In this document: positions 15,360 to 23,231 of the stretch, one piece after another
How positions within the stretch are numbered: position 1 is the first letter of the stretch
How the letters are laid out: each line of letters opens with the position of its first letter
Notes under the pieces: model-generated
Databases searched by the model: none
Told to the model about the DNA's origin: nothing
The model's input: only the letters and a program-made list of their open reading frames with translations
Translations under genes and position numbers: made by a program
Source: Mucilaginibacter sp.
GTDB lineage: Bacteria; Bacteroidota; Bacteroidia; Sphingobacteriales; Sphingobacteriaceae
DNA: 37,067 bases
Assembly: GCF_028288225.1 (NCBI RefSeq)
Contig: NZ_JAQBOC010000004.1
Coordinates: 1-37,067 of the forward strand
Direction: 5' to 3'

Positions 15360-15935
15360 ATGACTCAAGGCTCAAAACTTAAGACTCAAGACTTACACCG
15401 CTGCCGCTGGGCAGGCACAGACGAATTATACATTAAATACCATGACGAAGAATGGGGCAAAGAAGTCCACGACGACCATACGTTATTTGAATTCCTCATC
15501 CTTGAATCGGCACAGGCCGGTTTAAGCTGGATCACCATTTTGCGCCGCAGGGAGGGCTATAGAAAAGCATTTTCCAATTTTGATGTTAAAAAGGTAGCTG
15601 CCTTTACTGATGCTGACGTGGAGCGTTTAATGCAGGACACAGGGATTATCCGCAATCGCTTAAAGATCTTGGCTGCTATAAGTAATGCAAAACTGTTTAT
15701 TAAGATCCAGGAAGAGTTTGGCTCGTTTGATAAATACCTTTACAGCTTTATGCCCGATGGGAAACCGATCAATAACTTTTCAGGAATTACACCGGCAAGT
15801 ACACCAATCTCGGATGCTATCAGCAAGGATATGAAAAAACGCGGCTTCAAGTTTTTTGGCACTACAATTTGCTATGCCCATATGCAGGCCACCGGTATGG
15901 TGAATGATCATGTGCCGGAGTGCCGCTTTAAATAA
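15360..15935 (+). CDS. tag: DNA-3-methyladenine glycosylase I
   Basis: A 191-residue base-excision repair enzyme removing 3-methyladenine from DNA. RCRWAGTDELYIKYHDEEWG is the family opening. Its Cys and His, together with His and Cys of NDHVPEC near the C-terminus, form the zinc snap of TagI. HDDHTLFEFLILESAQAGLSWITILRRR contains the catalytic Glu and the base-stacking Trp. The first ~12 residues (MTQGSKLKTQDL) lie within a gactcaagactta repeat, not in conserved sequence. There is no other start before RCRW, so the repeat provides the start codon. It starts 2 bp after the four-helix-bundle gene. Confidence 0.93.
   Translation: MTQGSKLKTQDLHRCRWAGTDELYIKYHDEEWGKEVHDDHTLFEFLILESAQAGLSWITILRRREGYRKAFSNFDVKKVAAFTDADVERLMQDTGIIRNRLKILAAISNAKLFIKIQEEFGSFDKYLYSFMPDGKPINNFSGITPASTPISDAISKDMKKRGFKFFGTTICYAHMQATGMVNDHVPECRFK
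15362..15396. repeat. GACTCAAGACTT repeat encoding the tag N-terminus
   Basis: Imperfect copies of gactcaagact/aagactcaagactt run from 15362 to 15396, the reverse orientation of the repeat at 14866-14924. They are translated as residues 2-12 of the glycosylase. Confidence 0.8.
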
Positions 15936-15939
15936 TTGA

Positions 15940-16205
15940 CACGAATTCACGAATTAAATCAAATTTCACGAATCAGGGAGGCGATAATACTTGCGGATTT
16001 TTTCGGATTTTACGAATGGAGCAGGCAATAAACGTCTCGAATTTATTCGAATTTCACGAATTAAAAGAGTCATGGGTTAGGGTGAAAGTTTTTGGATTTT
16101 CCGAATTTAACTATACCGTTAATAATTCTATTTTTGCATAGAACCATTTGCATCAAAACCTTAAAAAGAATTCGTGCAATTCGATTTATTTCGTGCAATT
16201 AGTGT
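15940..16205. repeat. CACGAATT degenerate repeats in the polA leader
   Basis: cacgaattcacgaattaaat (15941-15960), several later tttcacgaat/ttcgaatttc stretches and the facing ttcgtgcaattcg (16170-16182) with ttcgtgcaattag (16189-16201) form a diffuse palindromic region. There is no gene. A methionine within it opens 13 extra codons before polA, which are not believed to be translated. Confidence 0.6.
16129..16136 (+). promoter_or_regulatory. Candidate -7 box for polA
   Basis: TATTTTTG matches TAnnTTTG. It is 77 nt before the chosen polA start. No correctly spaced TTG is present, so support is partial. Confidence 0.35.
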
Positions 16206-16212
16206 AAATATC

Positions 16213-19023
16213 ATGAAAAAACTATTTCTTCTGGATGGCATGGCCCTAATTTACCGGGCTCATTTTGCGTTGAGTAAAAGTCCGCGGTTTACATCGGGCG
16301 GGTTAAATACGTCGGCTGTAATGGGTTTTACCAATACCCTGCTGGAGGTATTACGGAAAGAAAAGCCTACACACATGGCCGTGGTATTTGATACCGACGC
16401 GCCAACAGAACGCCATACCGAATTTGAAGCTTACAAAGCCCATCGCGAAACAATGCCCGAGGACCTTTCAAAAGCATTGCCCTACATATTTAAAGTTGTT
16501 TTAGGTTTCAATATTCCACTGATAACCTCAGATGGTTTTGAGGCCGATGATATTATAGGCACCCTCGCCAAAAAAGCCGAAGCAAAGGGCTACCAGGTTT
16601 ACTGTATGACGCCCGATAAGGATTTTGGCCAGCTGGTATCTGAAAATATCTTTGTTTACAAACCTGCCCGGATGGGTAACGAGATGGAGATCCTGGGCGT
16701 GAAAGAGATCTTAGAGAAATGGGAAATTGAACGCGTTGACCAGGTTATTGATATTTTGGGACTTTGGGGCGATGCGGTAGACGGAATACCCGGCATCCCC
16801 GGCATCGGTGAAAAAACCGCCAAGGCGCTGATCAAACAATATGGATCGGTAGAGGAAATTATTGCCCATAGCCACGAGCTAAAAGGCAAACAGCGTGAAA
16901 ACGTAGAGCAATTTGCAGAACAGGGCTTAATGTCGAAAAGACTGGCTACCATCAACCTAAATGTACCGGTTGATCTGGACGAAGCCGGGCTGGAAATGTG
17001 CGCTCCAAGCAAGGATCTGCTGGAGCCATTATTTGCAGAGCTTGAATTCAGAACTTTAGGCAGGCGTGTTTTTGGAGATGATTTCAGTATTACAGAAACC
17101 AAAGCGGTATCTATCCAAACCGATCTGTTCGGCAACCCTGTTGCTGAAGGCCGCACCACCATGACGGTTGATGTGGAAGATATTTACGAACCGCCAACAT
17201 CCGTTGAAATAAAGAATATCCATACCGTTCCGCACGAATACCATTTAGCCGATACTTTTGAGAAACGGAGCGAGCTCATCACTATATTAAAACAACAAAA
17301 AAGCTTCTGCTTTGATACTGAAACTACAGGAACCGATGCCAATCATTGTGAGCTGGTAGGCCTGTCATTCGCGGTAAAAGCCGGCGAGGCCTGGTATGTG
17401 CCTGTACCTGTTGATGATGAAGGAATAAAAAATATAGTAAAAGAGTTTAAGCCTGTACTGGAAGATGCCGCGATAGGAAAAACCGGTCAGAATTTAAAGT
17501 TCGATATCCTGATGCTGAAATGGTACGGCGTTGAGGTTAAAGGCGACTTGTTTGATACCATGATGGCGCATTATATTATTGACCCGGATACCCGGCATAA
17601 TATGGATATCCTGTCGGAAAATTACCTGGGCTATAAACCGGTTTCCATCACCGAGCTTATTGGGGCCAAAGGCAAAAACCAGGGTAATATGCGCGATGTG
17701 GAGATAGAAAAGATAAAGGAATACGCCGCCGAAGATGCCGACATCACCCTGCAATTAAAAACAGTATTTGAGCCTAAGCTTAAAGAAGCTCAAAGCGAAA
17801 AGCTGATCCACGAAATTGAGCATCCGCTTATCTATGTGCTGGCAGATATTGAATATGAAGGCGTAAAAATTGATCATGATACGCTGAAGGAGTTCTCCAA
17901 AGAACTGGAAATTGATATAGCAAAGCTGGAGAAAATAGTATACGAAAAGGCTGGGGTGCGCTTCAATATCGCATCGCCAAAACAATTGGGCGAAGTGCTT
18001 TTTGAAAAGCTGATGCTGGACCCTAAAGCCAAAAAGACAAAAACCGGCCAGTACCAAACCGGTGAGGATGTGCTGCTGTCACTGGCCGCAAAAAGCGACA
18101 TCGTGCGCGATATTTTAGATTACCGGCAGCTGCAAAAACTAAAATCAACTTATGTTGACGCCCTCCCAACTATGGTAAACCCAAAAACGGGCCGGGTGCA
18201 TACTTCATACAACCAGGCGGTAGCAGCAACGGGCAGGTTAAGCTCCACCAATCCCAACCTGCAGAATATCCCGATAAAAACGGAGCGCGGCAGGGAGGTA
18301 CGTAAGGCCTTTATTCCGCGTGATAGCGGGCACACCATCGTATCTGCGGATTATTCGCAGATAGAGCTGCGCATTATAGCCGAGATCAGCAAGGATGCGA
18401 ATATGATGGAAGCTTTTGTTAAGAACCTTGACATCCATACGGCAACTGCCGCCAACGTTTACGGCATAGGTCTGGATGAAGTAAGCAGCGAGCAGCGCCG
18501 TAATGCCAAAGCAGTAAATTTCGGCATTATTTATGGGCAGTCGGCGTTTGGGTTATCTCAAAGTTTGGGCATCCCGCGTAAGGAGGCGGCTGAGATAATT
18601 GATAACTATTTCGCACAATTTCCCGGCATTAAAAACTACATGAGCGATACCATGAACTTTGCCCGCGAAAACGGTTATGTGTGTACCCTGATGGGCAGGC
18701 GCAGGTACCTGCGTGATATAAACTCCGCCAATGCAACCGTGCGTGGTTTTGCCGAACGAAATGCCATTAACGCCCCCATCCAGGGCTCGGCAGCTGATAT
18801 GATCAAGATAGCGATGATCAACATCCACCGGGAGTTTAAAGCCCGCAACCTTGATGCCCGCATGACCATGCAGGTACATGATGAGTTGGTATTTGATGTG
18901 CCGCATCATGAGGTAGAAATTGTAAAACCCATTATTATGGAGAACATGAAAAATGCCATAAAAACCACCGTGCCTATTATGGTTGAGATCGGGATAGGGG
19001 TAAATTGGCTGGAAGCACATTGA
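16213..19023 (+). CDS. polA: DNA polymerase I
   Basis: A 936-residue family-A polymerase for repair and Okazaki fragment maturation. Residues 1-290 form the 5' nuclease (LFLLDGMALIYRAHFAL; DGFEADDIIGTLA; GIPGIGEKTA). Residues ~350-520 form a 3'-5' exonuclease in which the DTETTG motif (near 368) is intact, so proofreading is expected. Polymerase motif A is DYSQIELRI (near 713), motif B RRNAKAVNFGIIYG (near 762-775) and motif C QVHDELV (near 887). The start is ATG 16213, giving MKKLFLLDG; the earlier in-frame ATG at 16174 lies in repeat DNA. A stretch (residues ~295-350) without family signature separates nuclease and exonuclease. Confidence 0.96.
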   Translation: MKKLFLLDGMALIYRAHFALSKSPRFTSGGLNTSAVMGFTNTLLEVLRKEKPTHMAVVFDTDAPTERHTEFEAYKAHRETMPEDLSKALPYIFKVVLGFNIPLITSDGFEADDIIGTLAKKAEAKGYQVYCMTPDKDFGQLVSENIFVYKPARMGNEMEILGVKEILEKWEIERVDQVIDILGLWGDAVDGIPGIPGIGEKTAKALIKQYGSVEEIIAHSHELKGKQRENVEQFAEQGLMSKRLATINLNVPVDLDEAGLEMCAPSKDLLEPLFAELEFRTLGRRVFGDDFSITETKAVSIQTDLFGNPVAEGRTTMTVDVEDIYEPPTSVEIKNIHTVPHEYHLADTFEKRSELITILKQQKSFCFDTETTGTDANHCELVGLSFAVKAGEAWYVPVPVDDEGIKNIVKEFKPVLEDAAIGKTGQNLKFDILMLKWYGVEVKGDLFDTMMAHYIIDPDTRHNMDILSENYLGYKPVSITELIGAKGKNQGNMRDVEIEKIKEYAAEDADITLQLKTVFEPKLKEAQSEKLIHEIEHPLIYVLADIEYEGVKIDHDTLKEFSKELEIDIAKLEKIVYEKAGVRFNIASPKQLGEVLFEKLMLDPKAKKTKTGQYQTGEDVLLSLAAKSDIVRDILDYRQLQKLKSTYVDALPTMVNPKTGRVHTSYNQAVAATGRLSSTNPNLQNIPIKTERGREVRKAFIPRDSGHTIVSADYSQIELRIIAEISKDANMMEAFVKNLDIHTATAANVYGIGLDEVSSEQRRNAKAVNFGIIYGQSAFGLSQSLGIPRKEAAEIIDNYFAQFPGIKNYMSDTMNFARENGYVCTLMGRRRYLRDINSANATVRGFAERNAINAPIQGSAADMIKIAMINIHREFKARNLDARMTMQVHDELVFDVPHHEVEIVKPIIMENMKNAIKTTVPIMVEIGIGVNWLEAH

Positions 19024-19070
19024 TGGGTTGGTGAGTGGTTGATTAGGTTGGATTAGGTTGATTAAGTTGC
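19024..19070. repeat. GGTTGATTAGG short-period repeat
   Basis: ggttgattaggttg-like units (ttggtgagtggttgattagg and onward) repeat about four times immediately after the polA stop. This is yet another degenerate family with an ~11-nt period. No terminator hairpin is seen here. Confidence 0.6.
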
Positions 19071-19153
19071 TTTTTTTGTGCCCTAAGCAGGATGATGCCA
19101 TGTGTAGACAAACAGGCAGTAGGACATAACGTGCGAAATAACACAAACCATGA

Positions 19154-19477
19154 GCATCACGTTTTGTTGGAGACAACTCCAATAAAGGCGTAACCACCAA
19201 AGTAAATCCGGGGGCATTATTTTATATAAACGGCGTTTGTAAAAAACAACCGGATGCAATATTTGATGGGGAAGTGGAAATGAACAACATAACTTATAAG
19301 CTTATCAATTTTGGCATTGGCAACAGGGACATATTTACTGCATCAACCCGTTTAGGTATTGATTTAGCAGAACAGATCCCTGCAAAAATTAGCGTAAGGC
19401 TTGTTGCTAGCGGGAAAACACTTACTTCCGACATCTCAACTGTACATATTACTATTACAAAACAATTGCTCAAATAA
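19154..19477 (+). pseudogene. 5'-truncated duplicate of the downstream membrane-anchored gene
   Basis: From GCA 19154, after an in-frame TGA at 19151, an open frame encodes about 107 residues. From about residue 12 these align with the C-terminal two-thirds of the gene at 19561. Paired stretches include GVTTKVNPGALFYINGVC versus DGTTTKVKPGERFFINGVC, and YKLINFGIGNRDIFTAS versus YKLVNFGINNREIFSAS. The N-terminal membrane part is missing. An internal ATG at 19274 could start a 67-residue product, but that would cut the domain in half. It is a tandem duplication remnant, well diverged. Confidence 0.75.
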
Positions 19478-19560
19478 AATTCAGTAAAAGGCTAATCCCT
19501 TATTGTTTTGTGCCAATAATATATATATATTTGATTATTAAATACTTAAACCTAATTCTT

Positions 19561-20073
19561 ATGTCAGTTATTGATTTGATTACCTGGACCTGCGCTGCCG
19601 TGTTCATCTGTACCGCAGCCATTACCTTATTATCTGTCGTTGATGTTGTGAAAATTGATCCCAAATTTAGGGAGAAGCTTTTTTATGCATTATTAATTGA
19701 AATTGTAGTTTGTAGTGTAACGGTATTTAAAAACAATGTTTCAAACCATTACCTAAACATCATAAGAGTTTCGAACCCTAAAGATGGAACTACTACAAAA
19801 GTAAAACCCGGTGAAAGGTTTTTTATAAATGGAGTTTGTGCAAGAGAGCCTGGTGCGTCGTTCGACGGAGAAATAAAAATAAAAGATAAAGAATATAAGC
19901 TTGTTAATTTTGGTATTAATAATAGGGAAATTTTTTCCGCCTCTGTCGATTTGGATATTGATACGCTTCAACAAACTCCTGTGGGGATCAGTGTAAGGCT
20001 CATTTCAAAAGGAAAAATAATTTATACTGACACATCCACTGCAAATATTATTATTTCAAAGCATTGGAACTAA
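19561..20073 (+). CDS. Hypothetical membrane-anchored protein, 170 aa
   Basis: I do not recognise the family. Starting at ATG 19561 (MSVIDLITWTC), two hydrophobic helices lie at about residues 5-27 and 36-54. A soluble domain of ~110 residues follows, beta-rich in appearance: RVSNPKDGTTTKVKPGERFFINGVC, then KDKEYKLVNFGINNREIFSASVDLDI and GISVRLISKGKIIYTDTSTANIIIS. The compact repeat of strand-like segments suggests an immunoglobulin-like or carboxypeptidase-regulatory-like fold. A GTG at 19510 in the same frame would add 17 residues and is less likely. A truncated copy lies directly upstream, so this locus has duplicated. Confidence 0.7.
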   Translation: MSVIDLITWTCAAVFICTAAITLLSVVDVVKIDPKFREKLFYALLIEIVVCSVTVFKNNVSNHYLNIIRVSNPKDGTTTKVKPGERFFINGVCAREPGASFDGEIKIKDKEYKLVNFGINNREIFSASVDLDIDTLQQTPVGISVRLISKGKIIYTDTSTANIIISKHWN

Positions 20074-20387
20074 AAAGAGTTATTCTAAAATAGAAACATC
20101 TTCAGGCAAAGTCATATTCCTGATAAATAACTCGACCAGGTTTAAACTAATGAGCATTCCTTTAGTGATCTTGTGGTATAGGATATTGTCATTTTCTTAA
20201 AAACCATATTAAATATCTTTCAAAAAATATCATTATCATAAAAAATAAGCTGTATGCCTTGTATTTTATAAATGAATAGCCACATCGACTAAACAAATAA
20301 TAAAAATAATTTTTTTAAACAGATTATGGGCTTCATGGTTCTATATTTAAACAATTCTTTGCTTAAATTGAGCCATCAAATTCCCCT

Positions 20388-21809
20388 ATGAGAGTTTTTC
20401 ACCTAAGTGCCGAGTGTTACCCCGTTGCTAAAGTTGGCGGATTGGCAGACGTTGTTGGGGCATTGCCCAAATATCAAAACCAGGCAGGCCTGCAGGCGGC
20501 AGTGGTAATGCCGTACTATAATCGAAAATTTGTACATGAAAACGAGTTCGACACCGTTTTTCAAAGCTCAACGCTGCTGGGAACGCGCCGTTTATATTTC
20601 GAAATATTAAAGGAAAAAAATAATAAGCTTGGCTTTGAATTATTTTTAGTGAAGATTCCCGGCCTGCTTGACCGGCACGAAATTTACAGCTATCCCGACG
20701 AAACTGAGCAGTTCATAGCCTTCCAGATCGCATTTTTGGATTGGATAAGCTACTCGCAGCAATCGCCGGACCTGATCCATTGTCATGATCATCATTCGGG
20801 CCTGGTTCCGTTTTTACTGCAACACTCAAAATTATATACCCGGCTTGCCGCTACACCAATCGTATTTACTATCCATAACGGGCAATATCACGGTGCCTTC
20901 GGCTGGGACAAGCTTTCATATTTGCCCGAGATCGACCTGTCGCAAACCGGCTTGCTTGACTGGGCCGGTGCTATTAACCCATTAGCCTGCGCTGTAAAAT
21001 GCTGCTGGCGCTATACCACTGTTTCGCCTACATACCTCGAAGAGCTAACCATCAACTCAAACGGGCTTGAATATTTGTTTTACCTGGAGAAGGCAAAAGG
21101 AGTTGGGATCATCAACGGGATAGACACTTCGATATGGGATCCGAAAACCGACCCTATGATTGCCGAAAAGTTTTCGATAAAATCACTGCCAAAAAAACAG
21201 GCCAATAAAGATGCTTTATGTGCCAGGTTCAATCTATCGCCCGAAAAACCGCTGATTGCATTTATTGGACGACTGGTAATTGAAAAAGGGGCCGACCTGA
21301 TAGGTACTGCCATGGAGCAAAGCTTTAATGAATACCCCGGCCAGTTTAACTTTTTAGTTTTAGGTGCAGGCGATAAGGAGATGGAAAAAGAGCTATTACA
21401 GCTAAGGGATTTTTATCCCGACCAATGTAATGTGTTTATTGGTTATGATGAAGCACTTGCACATTTAATTTATGCCGGGGCCGACTTTTTGCTGATGCCT
21501 TCGCGGGTTGAGCCATGCGGCCTTAACCAGCTGTATTCCCTGCGTTACGGAACCTTGCCAATGGTAAGAAATACAGGTGGTTTACATGATACAGTTATTG
21601 ATTTTGGTGATGAAGGCGGTTATGGCATCCGCTATAACAATGCCAGTGTTGAAGATATTTGCGTTGCCGTAGGCCGGGCTTTGGTGCTTTATGGCAATGA
21701 AAAACAACTGCAAACCTTACGTAAATTAATGATGGCGCTCGATTTTTCATGGGATAGGTCGGCCAAAGAATATATAACCCTTTATGAAAGTTTAAATCCA
21801 ACTATATGA
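20388..21809 (+). CDS. glgA: Glycogen synthase
   Basis: A 473-residue GT5 enzyme that extends alpha-1,4-glucan from ADP-glucose. The ADP-glucose binding loop KVGGLADVVGALP starts at Lys15. HCHDHHSGLVP lies near residue 130, VFTIHNGQYHG near 160, and the second Rossmann domain opens with PLIAFIGRLVIEKGADL. PSRVEPCGLNQLYSLRYGTLPMVRNTGGLHDTV is the E-x7-E catalytic region. Length matches bacterial GlgA. glgC begins 4 bp before this stop (ATGA overlap), so the two are coupled. ~310 bp of AT-rich DNA without a gene lies upstream and must hold the promoter. No glgB or glgP is in the window. Confidence 0.96.
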   Translation: MRVFHLSAECYPVAKVGGLADVVGALPKYQNQAGLQAAVVMPYYNRKFVHENEFDTVFQSSTLLGTRRLYFEILKEKNNKLGFELFLVKIPGLLDRHEIYSYPDETEQFIAFQIAFLDWISYSQQSPDLIHCHDHHSGLVPFLLQHSKLYTRLAATPIVFTIHNGQYHGAFGWDKLSYLPEIDLSQTGLLDWAGAINPLACAVKCCWRYTTVSPTYLEELTINSNGLEYLFYLEKAKGVGIINGIDTSIWDPKTDPMIAEKFSIKSLPKKQANKDALCARFNLSPEKPLIAFIGRLVIEKGADLIGTAMEQSFNEYPGQFNFLVLGAGDKEMEKELLQLRDFYPDQCNVFIGYDEALAHLIYAGADFLLMPSRVEPCGLNQLYSLRYGTLPMVRNTGGLHDTVIDFGDEGGYGIRYNNASVEDICVAVGRALVLYGNEKQLQTLRKLMMALDFSWDRSAKEYITLYESLNPTI

Positions 21810-23068
21810 CATCTAAAGTAATTTGCATTGTTCTTGGCGGTGGCCAGGGCAGCCGTTTGGCCCCATTAACCACAACCCGTTCAAAGCCGGCAGTGCCAAT
21901 TGCCGGTAAGTACCGGCTGGTTGATATCCCCATTTCAAATTGCCTGCACTCGGGCATACACCGGATTTATGTGTTAACGCAGTTTAATTCGGCGTCATTA
22001 AATAAGCATATAAAAAACACCTATCATTTCAGCAACTTCAGTGAGGCTTTTGTTGATATTTTGGCTGCCGAGCAAACGCCGACAAACATTGGCTGGTACC
22101 AGGGCACGGCCGATGCTGTAAGGCAAAGCTTGCACCACCTGGCCGTGCATGATTTTGAGTATGTGCTGATCCTTTCGGGCGATCAGTTATACCAGATGGA
22201 TTTTGAACATATGATTGAGCAGCATATCGCCTCAAATGCCGATATATGTATTGCTACCATACCTGTACATGCGAATGATGTCCCGGGTTTTGGAATCTTA
22301 AAAACGGATGTAAATAATCTCGTAACTTCATTTATCGAGAAGCCCCAAAGCGATTTTGAAAGCTGGGCATCGGCGGTAAGTCCTCAAATGGAGGCTGAAG
22401 GAAGAGTGTACCTTGCGTCAATGGGTATTTATATTTTTAACAGAAAGCTTTTATATGAGCTGCTGGACGGGAATGACCGAACCGATTTTGGAAAGGAGAT
22501 CATCCCCCAATCAATAACCGACCATAAAGTTTTAAGCTATCAATATGAGGGCTATTGGACAGATATTGGTACCATTCCATCATTTTTTGAAGCCAATATT
22601 GGTTTAACGGATGACATTCCTAAATTTAACCTTTTTGATAAGCATCCCATTTATACCCGCGCACGGATGTTGCCGCCGTCAAAAATGTCGGGCACGCATG
22701 TTGACAAAGTTCTTATTTCTGACGGATGTATTATTAACGCCAGCGAGATAAGCCGTTCTGTCATCGGGATCCGTACCCGCATTGGCTTTGAATCTATTAT
22801 TGAAAATTGTTATGTAATGGGTAGCGATAACTACCAAACATTAGAACAAATTGCTGAATCGCACGAAAGCAAGTCGCCTATTATGGGTATTGGCGACAGG
22901 TGCCATATAAAAAATGCCATTATTGATAAAAACTCATATATTGGTGATGATGTGCAGATAAACTGCGGCGAAAAATTGGAGAACGGCGATTACGGTGCTT
23001 ACGTTGTTCAGGACGGAATTGTGATAGTGAAAAAGCGGGCTATTATTCCCAGCGGTACTATAATTTAA
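21806..23068 (+). CDS. glgC: Glucose-1-phosphate adenylyltransferase
   Basis: A 420-residue ADP-glucose pyrophosphorylase supplying GlgA. The N-terminal nucleotidyltransferase motif is LGGGQGSRLAPLTTTRSKPAVP, followed by GKYRLVDIPISNCLHSG, WYQGTADAVRQ, FSGD-type LSGDQLYQMDF, and FIEKP. YWTDIGTIPSFFEANI is the glucose-phosphate region. The C-terminal half shows left-handed beta-helix repeats (IGIRTRIGFESIIENCYVMG, IDKNSYIGDDVQIN). This domain usually carries allosteric sites. It overlaps glgA by 4 bp and is followed by a strong terminator. Confidence 0.96.
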   Translation: MTSKVICIVLGGGQGSRLAPLTTTRSKPAVPIAGKYRLVDIPISNCLHSGIHRIYVLTQFNSASLNKHIKNTYHFSNFSEAFVDILAAEQTPTNIGWYQGTADAVRQSLHHLAVHDFEYVLILSGDQLYQMDFEHMIEQHIASNADICIATIPVHANDVPGFGILKTDVNNLVTSFIEKPQSDFESWASAVSPQMEAEGRVYLASMGIYIFNRKLLYELLDGNDRTDFGKEIIPQSITDHKVLSYQYEGYWTDIGTIPSFFEANIGLTDDIPKFNLFDKHPIYTRARMLPPSKMSGTHVDKVLISDGCIINASEISRSVIGIRTRIGFESIIENCYVMGSDNYQTLEQIAESHESKSPIMGIGDRCHIKNAIIDKNSYIGDDVQINCGEKLENGDYGAYVVQDGIVIVKKRAIIPSGTII

Positions 23069-23086
23069 AAGGAGTCCGAAAGTAAG

Positions 23087-23135
23087 AAAGAGCGGGGTTT
23101 ATCTTCAAAAGATAAGCATCGCTCTTTGCTTTTTC
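23087..23135 (+). terminator. Rho-independent terminator after glgC
   Basis: AAAGAGCG (23087-23094) pairs with CGCTCTTT (23120-23127). Within it GTTTATC pairs with GATAAGC around a TTCAAAA-type loop, and a T-rich GCTTTTTC tail follows. It closes the glgA-glgC operon. Confidence 0.8.
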
Positions 23136-23231
23136 TGCCAGGGCTGTAAGCTAACGTAGCATTTTTATCCTATTACTGGATTTTTAAATCTTTCAATGCC
23201 CTATTTTATCTCACATCTCAAATCTTACTCA

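Noticed and set aside
16174..16212. Upstream in-frame ATG for polA
   Set aside because: The 13 added codons lie in a ttcgtgcaattcg repeat, while MKKLFLLDG at 16213 is the usual start of the 5' nuclease domain.
18553..19200. 215-codon minus-strand frame over polA
   Set aside because: It is antisense to the conserved polymerase domain, with an unlikely composition rich in His, Gly and Ile typical of shadow frames.
20074..20387. Riboswitch or small RNA upstream of glgA
   Set aside because: The 314-bp gap is AT-rich with only a weak TTCTA/TAGAA hairpin at 20084-20096; no conserved aptamer pattern was recognised.
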